Made by a program: the position numbers and the translations under genes
Assembly: GCA_905221605.1 (NCBI GenBank)
Contig: CAJNDS010002529.1
Location: forward strand, 104,660-168,659
Length of the DNA: 64,000 bases
From: Symbiodinium natans
Taxonomy: Eukaryota > Sar > Dinophyceae > Suessiales > Symbiodiniaceae
Reading direction: 5' to 3'
In this document: positions 18,848 through 29,098 of the stretch, piece after piece
Numbering within the stretch: the first letter of the stretch is position 1
Layout of the letters: each line of letters opens with the position of its first letter
Notes under the pieces: generated by a model
Told to the model about the DNA's origin: nothing
Databases searched by the model: none
What the model saw: the letters and a program-made list of their open reading frames with translations, nothing else

Positions 18848-19038
18848 GGGTTTAAGGTGTAGGGTTTAGGGTTTAGGGCTTAGGGTTTAGGGTTTAGGGT
18901 TTTAGGTTTTAGGGTTTAGGGTTTAGGGTTTAAGCACTCAACCCTCTTTCTGGGATTCTATACCCTAGACCCTCAACCCTCAACCCCTTTCGGCAAGGTT
19001 GCTGCTTCAGGCTTTCGGGTGTGATATCTGTGAGGTTG

Positions 19039-19200
19039 TACTTGAAGGTTCATGGTACTTACTAACCAATTATGACTGTACTTATAACTTATAACCCTAC
19101 TTGTAAGTGGGATAACCCCTATAAGGCCCTTTAGGGGTATTATAAGTAGGGTTATAAGTACAGTTATAATTGGTTAGTAAGTACCATGAACCTCCAAGTA
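19039..19200. mobile_element. MITE family A copy 1 (long palindrome, TA ends)
   Basis: A 162-bp foldback has arms of roughly 70 bp. It begins TACTTGAAGGTTCATGGTAC and ends with the complement GTACCATGAACCTCCAAGTA. TA at both ends fits a TA target duplication. Copies lie at 23950-24104 and 38149-38291. Confidence 0.85.
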
Positions 19201-19384
19201 AGTAAGGTAACTGCTCTTTGAACCTCATGCAGCCTTAGTGAAGGTGAGGGTTTAGGGTTTGATTCGGGTTGACAGGTTCAAGGTTTAGGGATACCACACC
19301 CGCACACCACTGTTTTTGAGCTAGAATGAAGCCCGACAAAGTAGTGAAGCCGATTTTTGGCTTGCCTGGGCCAGATTCTGGGTG

Positions 19385-19435
19385 GGTGGGTGGGGGGGGG
19401 GGGAGGGGGTGGGGGTGGGGTGGGGTGGGGACGAG
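19385..19435 (+). repeat. G-rich low-complexity run
   Basis: GGGTGGGTGGGG-type sequence, potentially quadruplex-forming. Confidence 0.8.
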
Positions 19436-19684
19436 GGGTAGAATAGGAGCCCAAAACATCACGACCCATTGCTTGCAGCATGGGAGGGTTACCCCCGTAA
19501 ACCCTAAACCCTAACACCTGAACCGTGATTATTGTGGGCATTCTGGCAGCCCCAATGGGCATTGTCTAGCGTGCTTGATTGCTGAAAGGCTTGTATAGGG
19601 TGTTGGAGGCTTCAAAGGACCCTAAACCCTAAACCCTAAACCCTAAACCCTAAACCCCAAACCCTAAACCCTAAACCCCAAAAT

Positions 19685-19753
19685 GAGGGAGATGGAGGAG
19701 CCGCGGTTGCTGAGGGTTACGACTGTCAGGGGCTGCAGGGTTGACTGAAGTAC
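19685..19753 (-). CDS. Exon-like island, unknown protein
   Basis: 23 open codons on the minus strand (LQSTLQPLTVVTLSNRGSSI). Short, so chance is possible. Confidence 0.3.
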
Positions 19754-20334
19754 ACACTATAAACCCTGGAACCCCAGAACTTCGGTTTAGGGTTTAGTGT
19801 TTAGGGTTTAGGGTTTAGGGTTAACTTTCGAACCCCAGAACCCTAGAACCCCGGAACCCTGGAACCCTAGAACCCTGGGAACCCTGGAACCCTAAGCCCC
19901 AAAACCCCTAGAACCCCTAGGACCCCAAAAGCCCGGAACTCCTGAGGGTATTCAGGGCTGTTTTGAGGGCTTTGGGTTTCGGGTTTAGGGTTTAGGGTTT
20001 AGGGGTCGTCTAAGCCTTAGGCTTTGGGTTCAGATGCAGGGGGATCTCATGCGTTCCTTTGCAGGGTCACGGACATCTACTGTTGAATCCGTATATATAT
20101 ATATCAACCGAGTTCTGATAAGGCGTCCGCTTAGTAGTCAGACCGCTAACCCTAAACCCGAAACCCTAAACCCTAAACCCTGAAACCCCTAAACCCTAAA
20201 CCCTAAAGCCTCAACCCTAAGCCCTAAAGCCTCAACCCTAAGCCCTAAACCCTGAAGCCCAAGAACCCGGGGGCATCCCGAGCTCGAACTTTGACTTACT
20301 TGGAGGGCTCATTGGTACTTGTGACCCCCCAACT

Positions 20335-20430
20335 CCCTAAACCCTAAACCCTAAACCCTAAACCCTAAACCCTAAACCCTAAACCCTAAACCCCCAACCC
20401 TAAACCCTAAACCCTAAACCCCAACACTCA
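20335..20430 (-). repeat. CCCTAAA array
   Basis: About 13 units with two CCCCAA variants. Confidence 0.94.
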
Positions 20431-20511
20431 CTTAGGGGTTACACCCGACTTCGGGGCCTCAGCGGATTTAAAGTCCAGTGATAACTGGGGAGCTGAACCT
20501 ATAGCCCTAAA

Positions 20512-20631
20512 CCCTAACACTAAACCCTAAACCCTAAACCCTAAACCCTAAACCCTAAACCCTAAACCCTAAACCCTAAACCCCAAACCCTAAAGCCTAA
20601 ACCCTAAACGCTAAACCCTAATGCGGTTATA
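20512..20631 (-). repeat. CCCTAAA array
   Basis: About 16 units with point variants. Confidence 0.94.
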
Positions 20632-20851
20632 CGTACCCATGAACCTCCAAGTAGTCCTATCCGAGGCGCCGCCGGACTGCGGTATAAGCCGTGTAGGTTG
20701 CCTGGCCGCGGGTGGGTCTCGTTTGGTTTAGGGTTTAGGGTTCAGGGTTTAGGGTTTAGGGTTTAGGGTTTAGGGTTTATGGTTTAGGGTTTAGGGTTTA
20801 GGGTTCAGGGTTCAGGGTTCAGGGTTTAGGGTTTAGGGTTTAGGGTTTAGG

Positions 20852-21130
20852 GTGTCTCTCTCTCTCTATCTCTGTATCTCTCTATCTCTGTATCTCTCTA
20901 TCTCTCTATCTCTCTTTCTCTCTTTCTCTCTTCCTCTCTTCCTTTCTATGTCTCTATCTCTCTATCTCTGTATCTCTCTATGTCTCTATGTCTCTATCTC
21001 TGTATCTCTCTATCTCTCTATCTCTCGATCTCTCGATCTCTCGATCTCTCGATCTCTCTATCTCTCGATCTCTCTATCTCTCTATCTCTATCTGTCTCGC
21101 TCTCTCTCTCTCTCTCTCTCTCTTTCTCAT
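20852..21130 (+). repeat. CT-rich microsatellite (TCTCTCTA/TCTCTCGA)
   Basis: A 280-bp pyrimidine run built from 8-bp TCTCTATC-type units with TCTCGATC variants clustered at 21020-21070. Open frames here (Leu/Ser repeats) are artefacts. Confidence 0.95.
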
Positions 21131-21250
21131 CTCTGTGCGCGTTGATTGCTCTTTTCTTGGGGGTGGGTGGGGGGAGGGAGGGGGGGGGGGCCTGGTTGGT
21201 GTCTGGGGTTTAGGGTTTGGGGTTTGGGGTTGTGGGTTTAAGGTTTAGGG

Positions 21251-21340
21251 TAAGCCGCAGGCCGAGACGCAGAGCTCGAAGGCTCGCAGGCTTGTGGTGC
21301 CCACCGGGATCTCAAAGTACATCCTCAGCCGGGCTTCTTC
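21251..21340 (-). CDS. Exon-like island, unknown protein
   Basis: 30 open codons on the minus strand (EEARLRMYFEIPVGTTSLRA then FELCVSACGL). Strongly protein-like composition. Confidence 0.42.
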
Positions 21341-21691
21341 CAAACCCTAGACCCTAAACCCTAAACCCTAAACCCTGCACCCTAAGCCCTAAGCCCTAAA
21401 CCTTAAACCCTACTAACACCCTAAAAACCTAAACCCCAGACCCCAAAGCCGGCCCATGCAGGTGCTTTTGCTTACGCAGGGCTAGAACAGGGAGTTCAAG
21501 GCCCTGAAGCCTGAACCCCAAACACTATGAACCCCTAAACCCTAAACCCTAAACCCCATAACCCTAAACCCTGAAAGCCGAGCCAGCACTCTAAGTTCGG
21601 GTCCCTTGTGGGTCCCCTGTTGTGATACGGGCCCCAAGTACCCCGAAAAAACGAAGTCCGGCGAAAAATGCCATACGCCCCTGTTGCGTCC

Positions 21692-21788
21692 AACCCTGAA
21701 CCCTAAACCCTAAACCCTAAACCCTAAACCCTAAACCCTAAACCCTAAACCCTAAACCCTAAACCCTAAACCCTAAACCCTAAACCCT
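21692..21788 (-). repeat. CCCTAAA array
   Basis: About 14 near-perfect units. Confidence 0.95.
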
Positions 21789-21968
21789 ACCTGGAGCTTG
21801 GGAGCCTTCAGGGCTTTAGTGCTTAGGGCTTCAGGCTATCACAGGGAGCCGGGTTTGGGGTTTGGAGTGAGGACTGAGCAGTAAAAAGTCAAGGGCCTCT
21901 CGAAAGGAGGGTTCTGGAAGGAGTAGGTACCCTAAACCCTAAACCCTAAACCCTAAACCCTTATTCCA

Positions 21969-22046
21969 CCGAGGGTGCGTAGCGGGCGCTGCTTCCGCAG
22001 GAGACAGGTGCCGCATGGATACCAGGTTGCCTGAGAGGTTGAAGCT
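21969..22046 (-). CDS. Exon-like island, unknown protein
   Basis: 26 open codons on the minus strand (SFNLSGNLVSMRHLSPAEAA). The plus strand also offers GCTTCCGCAG|GAGACAGG as an acceptor, so the strand is uncertain. Confidence 0.3.
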
Positions 22047-22433
22047 TCCTACTTGGAGGTTTAGGGTTTAGGGTTTAGGGTTTAAATTTAGGGTTTAGGG
22101 TTTAGGGTTTAGGGTTTAGGGTTTAGGGTTTAGAGTTAGAAGTACAGTCCCCCAATTATACCTGTACTTATAAGCCGCCCCTAGCAGGGAATACAAGCGC
22201 CCATGAACCTGAAAGAAAGGCTTGCATGGGACTCTACTAAAATCACTCGCAGTCTTACGGGGTACACAGCTACACCTACTTAATCAGGAATACGTAGTTA
22301 CTTATAAACTGTAGGCAAAGAGAGCCCAAGGTAGGGTCTGCAAGTGGTTGCTGCATCTTGGCACCATCATTTTCGGCTTGCCTTGGGACGTCGTCCTAGC
22401 CATGAGACTGCATCTGTGTGACTCTATCTTATT

Positions 22434-22583
22434 CTTGGTAGCCCAGTAACCATCTTACAACAAGGTTTAGGGTATAGGGTTTAGGGTTTAGGGTATGATA
22501 ATAAGGGCACCCTTTTTTGGGTTGGTTCCTTTAAAAGGAAACCCAGAACCACAAAAAGGGAAGGGTACCACTGGGCTACCAAG
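22434..22583. mobile_element. MITE family C copy 1, split by telomeric repeats
   Basis: Ends are CTTGGTAGCCCAGTAACCAT and CCACTGGGCTACCAAG. Compared with the uninterrupted copy at 62275-62385, a telomeric run (about 22466-22493) interrupts the left half after CAAGG. Confidence 0.75.
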
Positions 22584-23810
22584 TATTGAATGGTTTCAGC
22601 CCAGATGCCAGATTGATCCTCCACCCAAATAAGTTGGATGAAGTGAACAAGATCTGGATCATCCACCATCCTTGCTTTGAGACTCTGTCCCTCTGGCAAG
22701 CAAGATACCTGCCTAGGGCCGAGGGCCGAAGGCGGTCGCAGTACAGGACCAAGTGACAGGACATCAGTAAATAGAAACGTTGATCATTCCAATACAAAAG
22801 TAAATGACATTCAAATGGAAATTCAAGAGTGAACATGATTCGAATTCTGACAAAAACACACACTAACTAACGGTTGTGAGAATGCAACAATATCAGTAAT
22901 TGGGTTGTTGGCGATAAATTAGCAATCAAAAAAACTAGATATACACTGACCTATACCTCAAAGTTTAGTTCTGTTACCACTGTTAAACGTTCCTTAGTTG
23001 ATTATTCACAGAAAAAAACCGCTCAGAACTGCAGTGCAGCACGACACACAGAGCTGAGGCAGTATATACCCCGTTGTAGACCTCGCGAGCCTGTGCGCGG
23101 ACTCGAACCCCCAAACCCGAAACCCTAAACCCCAAACCCTAAACTCGAACCCAAAATAGACTCAGCAAGGATCGGGTGGACCAAGTCGTTCGGGTCTCCA
23201 GTCACAGCCCCTTTTCCAACCACGACCTCGAGAGGAGGTGCAGGTCTTGGGTTGAAAAGGGGTTTTGGGTTTAGGGTTTAGGGTTTAGGTTTTAGGTGTT
23301 TTCGTGTGAAAGAAAAGGGGTAATGGATGGTTTGCTCAAGTCAAGACGCGGTTCTGTACCTGAACATACGGTCTGGCAGTCCCTAAAGACGGGGGGTCCC
23401 AAAAAGGATGTTGGAGGATAACCCCAAAACACCAAAACCCCAACCCCCATACGAATCCAAACCCTAAAGCAACCCTATTAGGTATAGGGGCATTTCCCAA
23501 AATCAGGGTACCCAATGTTGTACCCCAAATAGAATCGAATTCCTTAAAGGGACCCCAAAGGGACCCCCCAAAAGGGTACCCCTATTGTCGGAAACCGCCA
23601 TATAAACCTCAAAACGACGAGAAGAAGGGCACCACTCCTGGTCCTAGCGTAGGGTTCAGGAAGGTTCGCGACTTGATTTGGGGCTTTGTGTTTTCTGCAG
23701 GCGGGTCAAAAGTATGGGCCTAATTCCTAAACCCTAAACCCTAAAACATAAACCGTAAGACATAAACCCTAAGCCCTAAACCCTTAACCCTTAACCCTGA
23801 AACCTACATT

Positions 23811-23897
23811 CCCTAAGGCTTCAGGAAGAGGCGCCTTGGCGTGCGTGGCATTCAGCACGATGAAGGGGCTGTGCTTCTCCTCAGAGCCGGACACCGC
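23811..23897 (-). CDS. Exon-like island, KHSPFIVLN family
   Basis: 29 open codons on the minus strand (SGSEEKHSPFIVLNATHAKA then PLPEALG). Paralogue of 17272-17367: over the shared 11 residues several codon differences are synonymous and several others conservative. Confidence 0.5.
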
Positions 23898-23949
23898 AGG
23901 CTAAGCCATAGCAGGCATTGCAGTTCCCTAAGCCCTAAACCCTGAACCC

Positions 23950-24104
23950 TACTTGAAGGTTCATGGTACTTACTAACCAATTATAACTGTACTTATAACC
24001 CTACTTATAATACCCCTAAAGGGCCTTATAGGGGTTATCCCACTTATAACTAGGGTTATAAGTACAGTTATAATTGGTTAGCAAGTACCATGAACCTTCA
24101 AGTA
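23950..24104. mobile_element. MITE family A copy 2
   Basis: A 155-bp palindrome nearly identical in its arms to 19039-19200, with TA at both ends. Its centre is in the opposite orientation. Confidence 0.85.
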
Positions 24105-24389
24105 AGACTCAAAACTGTGGGCCCACGCTGGGTCCCTGTTCTAGGGTACCCAGGGTTTAGGGTTTTAGGGTTTAGGGTTCAGCATCTCAAGTCCGAGCAT
24201 TCACTAGTCAAGCAGCTTGTCAAGCGTTGGAAAAAAAACCCACCCACCCAAAAAACCCATAACATTGAGAAAATACAAAGTTCACTCAATACATTCCCAA
24301 TAGTAAGTTTTTTAACGGACCCAAAGCCCGAAATCTAATCTAAGGCCCAATAGGCCCTTTATGCTCTTAGGGCCAGAAAACGAGAGGCC

Positions 24390-25026
24390 ACCCAGAACCG
24401 TCGATTTCAGTACTAAAAAATCGCATTTTTAATAGGGGCCCGGGCCGATCCCGGGGTCCCCCTCATTTGGGGTGTTTTTGGAGGCAAACTTTCCCTCTCA
24501 AGGGGGGTCGGAGTTTGAGGCAAGAGGGGGTCTCCAAAGACTATTTTGCTTTTAAAATTGAAAAATGCGCCCCCCCCCCCCCCTTGACCAAAACTAGGCT
24601 GTGAAAAGGTCGGGGGGCGGTCCTTCATCAGAACTGAAACATTGAAAGATTCTGAAAAACCTTGAAAAACCTTGCAAAACCTTGAAAAACCTTGAAAAAC
24701 TTGAAATTCTTGAAACGGTGAAGGCCCGGTTTGGTCAAACATCTAGCGAGAGCCCACCCAGAACCGTCGATTGCAGTACTAAAAGATCGCGGGGGGGTCG
24801 GAGTTTGAGGCAAGGGGGGGGTCTCCGAAGACTATTTTGCCTTTAAAACTGAAAAATACGACCCCCCCTTGACCAAAACTAGGCTGTGAAAAGGTCGCGC
24901 GGGCGGCCCTTCATCAGAATTGAGGGTTAAAAACCCTGAAACATCCTGAAAAATACCGGAAAATTTTGAAAAACACTGAAGAACTCTGAAAAACCTTGAA
25001 AAACCTTGAAAAAACTCGGGGAAAAG
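24390..25026. repeat. Tandem duplication of a dispersed repeat
   Basis: Two related units start with CCACCCAGAACCGTCGATT (24390 and 24755) and share the segment TTGACCAAAACTAGGCTGTG. A third partial copy of the unit start is at 29480. Both are followed by GAAAAACCTTGAAAAAC runs. Confidence 0.75.
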
Positions 25027-25028
25027 GA

Positions 25029-25472
25029 AATTCACCATTGCCCACTTTTGAAGCCGGAATTCACCGTTGCCCACTTTTGAGGCAGGAAAGTCACCGTTGC
25101 CCACTTTTGAGGCCGAAAGTCACCGTTGCCCACTTTTGAGGCCGAAAGTCACCTGTTGCCCACTTTTGAGGCCAGGAAAGTCACCGTTGCTCACTTTTGA
25201 GGCCCGGAAAGTCACCGTTGCCCACTTTTGAGGCCCGGAAAGTCACCGTTGCCCTTTTGGGGCCAGGAAAGTCACCGTTGCCCACTTTTGAGGCCAGGAC
25301 CGTCACCGTTGCCCACTTTTGAGGCCAGGAAAGTCACCGTTGCCCACTTTTGAGGCCAGGAAAGTCACCGTTGCCCACTTTTGAGGCCAGGAAAGTCACC
25401 GTTGCCCACTTTTGAGGCCAGGAAACACACCCTTGCCCACTTTTGAGGCCGAAAATCACCGTTGCCCACTTT
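25029..25472 (+). repeat. 31-bp satellite
   Basis: About 14-15 tandem copies of a roughly 31-bp unit containing GTCACCGTTGCCCACTTTTG followed by AGGCCAGGAAA. Units vary from 27 to 32 bp. Confidence 0.93.
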
Positions 25473-25520
25473 TGAATTAGGGTTTAAATTCATTATGATA
25501 GAGAGGTTTAGGGTTTAGGG

Positions 25521-25613
25521 TCGTCTCCCTGAGTTCATCCCAGGCCGAGGGGCATCAATGCCTTCGTCCACATACCTCAGCCGGCTGATGCTGCTATCGC
25601 TGCTCTCTGCAGC
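25521..25613 (-). CDS. Exon-like island after a TTGCAG acceptor
   Basis: 31 open codons on the minus strand (AAESSDSSISRLRYVDEGID then APRPGMNSGRR) follow GGTTGCAG. Composition is protein-like. Confidence 0.42.
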
Positions 25614-25627
25614 CTGCAACCTACAAA

Positions 25628-25765
25628 GCCTAAGCCCTAAGCCCTAAGCCCTAAGCACTAAGCCCTAAGCCCTAAGCCCTAAGCCCTACGCCCTACGCCC
25701 TAAGCCCTAAGCCCTAAGCCCTAAGCCCTAAGCCCTAAGCCCTAAGCCCTAAGCCCTAAGCCCTA
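25628..25765 (-). repeat. Homogenised CCCTAAG array
   Basis: About 20 units, nearly all the variant CCCTAAG rather than CCCTAAA, which indicates local expansion of one variant. Confidence 0.94.
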
Positions 25766-25894
25766 AACCCAACTCTAAGCCCACCAGAGCCAGCCCTACA
25801 GCCCCTGAAGCACCCTAAGCCAAGCTGAAACATGGCCTGCGTGCGGAGTCATCCGGCCCCTACACCCCAAGCCCATACGAAGCCCTAAGCCCAG

Positions 25895-25980
25895 TTTAGG
25901 GTTTAGGGTTTAGGGTTTAGGGTTTAGGGTTTAGGGTTTAGGGTTTAGGGTTTAGGGTTTAGGGTTTAGGGTTTAGGGTC
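25895..25980 (+). repeat. TTTAGGG array
   Basis: About 12 perfect units. Confidence 0.95.
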
Positions 25981-26046
25981 CATGAAACCCCCCTCGCTTA
26001 AGGAACCTATACTAGAAAAGCTCCAAAACAAAGCTCCAAAACAAAG

Positions 26047-26145
26047 CCGAGGGTACGGAATCGTCTTTCCGGCAGCTTCCTGCCAACGATACGCATCCGC
26101 CTTCCAGGAATCACAGTCCGTGTCCGTCAAAACCGCGGCAACACA
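26047..26145 (-). CDS. Exon-like island, unknown protein
   Basis: 33 open codons on the minus strand (CVAAVLTDTDCDSWKADAYR then WQEAAGKTIPYPR), preceded by CCTCTGCAG. Protein-like and rich in W/D/Y. Confidence 0.45.
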
Positions 26146-26654
26146 TCTGCAGAGGACCTCGTTGGGACTTCAACGGGGTTTAGGGTTTAGGGTTTAGGGT
26201 GTTTTCAACGCCCATGAAAGGGTGGGTCCTTGGCTTGGAAGCAAAGCAAGGTGCTGTGATAGAAGGACTTTGTGGTTTCGGGGTTCTTTAAGGGAGGGGG
26301 GTTTAGGGTTTAGGGTTTCGGGTTTAGGGTTTAGGGTTTAGGGGTGCCTAGGACCCCTGGGAGGGTCCAAGAAGTAGAACCCCAAATAGTACCCCACATG
26401 GAGGTTCATGGCACGTCTAACCGTCTAACTGTACTTATAAGCCCCTTAAGTCCCCGGAGTCGCGTAGGTAGGTTATAAGTAGACTCATACCTGGGGTTGT
26501 ATACTTTGGGATGTTCCCCCTTAAACTAGCAGTCCTTCATAAGGATTACAGTACCCCCGATCCGAATCCCAATCAAGGACTGTTAGTATAAGGTGGAACA
26601 TCCCAACCTTTAGGGTTTAGGGTTTAGGGCTTAGGGCTTAGGGTTTAGGGTTGA

Positions 26655-26880
26655 TGTTTTTTTTTGGATCCCTGGAGGGGATCGACTGTTTGGATCCTCC
26701 TAGGGGTCTGGGCTTTTGTCGGCCCTAATCCCCTCCCGCTAATATTCAACACCCCCCCCCCCTCACCCCCTAGCATTAAATACACCCAGTATAGTTTTTT
26801 AGAGTATATGGGGGGGGGGGGGGGTATTTAATATTAGGGGGTAGGAGGGGGGCTGTTTAGTATTGAGGGAGAGGATTAAC
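26655..26880. mobile_element. Foldback element with C- and G-runs
   Basis: Left and right halves are loosely complementary (CCCCTCCCGCTAATATTCAAC against GTATTTAATATTAGGGGGTAGG), with a C11 run and a G14 run as partners. A related structure is at 40810-41105. Confidence 0.5.
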
Positions 26881-27460
26881 CTCCAACACTCCCGAATACT
26901 TGACGATGCGGACAGGGCAATATCCCAACATGATGGGGTGCAAGGTGAGCAGTGTATAAACTTCGAGGCTAGAGAGCCCGCTTTGCTTCCCTGACCCTTT
27001 TGAAAAAATGTGTTTCGTGTTTAGGGTTGAAGTTTTAGTTAGGGGTGAATTTTGCTAAACTTGAACCGGAGGGAGTGCAGAAGCAGAAGCTAAGCGGAAC
27101 ATGGGGTGAGCCACAGCGACATGGGCTACCCGAATAACTAAGGAGCAAAGTGAAACCCTGTGCGTGTTCGACGGTGTTGATGGGGAAGGATGGCATAAAC
27201 CCTTACTAACCCCGTACTAGACCCTAAACCCTAAACCCTAAACATCCTAAAAAGGGGAAACGGGTACTAGTTGCCAGTACCACTGGGAAGGAACTCAGCC
27301 ACAGTGGCCCTTCTCCTAAACCCTAAACCCTAAACCCTAAACCCTAAACCCTGTTAGAAGCCCAATGTGCCCTGCAGCATTCTGCGAGCCCGGAAGCAAC
27401 GAAAACCCAAAGAGTCGCGAGCCAGGCTTCCGCAGTGGAGGGCAGCACAGCGGCTCGGGT

Positions 27461-27663
27461 CAGGGTTTAGGGTTTAGGGTTTAGGGTTTAGGGTTTAGGG
27501 TTTAGGGTTTAGGGTTTAGGGTTTAGGGTTTAGGGTTTAGGGTTTAGGGTTTAGGGTTTAGGGTTTAGGGTTTAGTGTTTCGGGTTTCGGGTTTAGGGTT
27601 TAGGGTTTAGGGTTTAGGGTTTAGGGTTTAGGGTTTAGGGTTTAGGGTTTAGGGTTTAGGGTT
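27461..27663 (+). repeat. TTTAGGG array, longest pure tract
   Basis: About 29 heptamers with three variants. Immediately right is GTTCAGCATCTC, the same junction found after the tract at 24150-24175. Confidence 0.96.
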
Positions 27664-27860
27664 CAGCATCTCTGGTCCAAGCATTCACTAGTTGAGCAGC
27701 TTTCAAGGCCACAGGGGAATACCCACCCGCCCATTGGGTCCCACACCATTAGAAATTTTTTTTAATCCTCTTCTCCTCTAGACAGCCGCGTTCCCAGTCC
27801 CTCCCTTCGACTCCGCCCGTCAGTGTTTTCTGCTGGCAGTCGTTGCATATTCGATCACGA

Positions 27861-29096
27861 CCTTCAGGCCCTGAAGGGTTTGGGGAAACCCTTCAGGCCC
27901 TGAACGGTTCGTGGAAACCCTTCAGGCCCTGAAGGGTTTGGGGAAACCCTTCAGGCCCTGAAGGGTTTCAGGCCCTGAAGGGTTCGGGGAAACCCTTCAG
28001 GCCCTGAAGGGTTTGGGGAAACCCTTCAGGCCCTGAATGGTTCGTGGAAACCCTTCAGGCCCTGAAGGGTTTGGGGAAACCCTTCAGGCCCTGAAGGGTT
28101 TGGGAAAACCCTTCAGGCCCTGAAGGGTTCGGGGAAACCCTTCAGGCCCTGAAGGGTTTGGGGAAACCCTTCAGGCCCTGAACGGTTCGTGGAAACCCTT
28201 CAGGCCCTGAAGGATTTGGGGAAACCCTTCAGGCCCTGAAGGGTTTGGGAAAACCCTTCAGGCCCTGAAGGGTTTGGGGAAATCCTTCTGGCCCTGAAGG
28301 GTTTGGGAAAACCCTTCAGGCCCTGAAGGGTTCGGGGTAACCCTTCAAGCCCTGAAGGGTTTGGGGAAACCCTTCAGGCCCTGAATGGTTCGTGGAAACC
28401 CTTCAGGCCCTGAAGGGTTTGGGGAAACCCTTCAGGCCCTGAAGGGTTTGGGAAAACCCTTCAGGCCCTGAAGGGTTCGGGGAAACCCTTCAGCCTGAAA
28501 GGTTTGGGGAAACCCTTCAGGCCCTGAAGGGTTTGGGAAAACCCTTCAGGCCCTGAAGGGTTCGGGGAAACACTTCAGGCCCTGAAGGGTTTGGGGAAAC
28601 CCTTCAGGCCCTGAAGGATTCGTGGCCCTGAAGGGTTTGAGGAAACCCTTCAGGCCCCCAAACCCTTCAGGCCCTGAAGGGTTCGGGGAAACCCTTCAAG
28701 CCCTGAAGGGTTTGGGGAAACCCTTCAGGCCCTGAATGGTTCGTGGAAACCCTTCAGGCCCTGAAGGGTTTGGGGAAACCCTTCAGGCCCTGAAGGGTTT
28801 GGGAAAACCCTTCAGGCCCTGAAGGGTTCGGGGAAACCCTTCAGGCCCTGAAGGGTTTGGGGAAACCCTTCAGCCCCTGAACGGTTCGTGGAAACCCTTC
28901 AGGCCCTGAAGGGTTTGGGGAAACCCTTCAGGCCCTGAAGGGTTTGGGAAAACCCTTCAGGCTTTGGGATAACCCTTCAGGTCCTGAAGGGTTCGGGGAA
29001 ACCCTTCAGGCCCTGAAGGGTTTGGGGAAACCCTTCAGGCCCTGAAGGGTTCGTGGAAACCCTTCAGGCCCTGAAGGGTTTGGGAAAACCCTTCAG
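27861..29096. repeat. 29-bp palindromic satellite with higher-order structure
   Basis: About 42 tandem units of 29 bp. Each contains a perfect inverted repeat with 12-bp arms AAACCCTTCAGG / CCTGAAGGGTTT around a single C. Spacers differ (TTTGGGG, TTTGGGA, TTCGGGG, TTCGTGG). Their order partly repeats about every five units, giving a higher-order period near 145 bp. Confidence 0.95.
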
Positions 29097-29098
29097 CT

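Larger units (their letters stand above)
15508..24400. other. Mosaic region: telomeric tracts, foldback elements, islands
   Basis: 15508-16600 is mostly unique DNA with scattered telomeric motifs and no clear gene. 16600-24400 alternates telomeric tracts with exon-like islands, mostly minus strand. 22590-23090 is about 500 bp of AT-richer DNA in which I see nothing convincing. Confidence 0.8.

Noticed and set aside
20852-21248. Leu/Ser-rich ORFs (97, 77 and 86 codons)
   Set aside because: They are translations of the CT microsatellite in several frames.
22576-22863. 95-codon minus-strand ORF
   Set aside because: Overlaps the MITE end and AT-rich DNA; no acceptor, no protein-like pattern beyond chance.
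27861-29096. CRISPR-like array of palindromic repeats with short spacers
   Set aside because: Spacers are 4-5 bp variants of one sequence, not unique 30-bp spacers; context is eukaryotic. It is a palindromic satellite.
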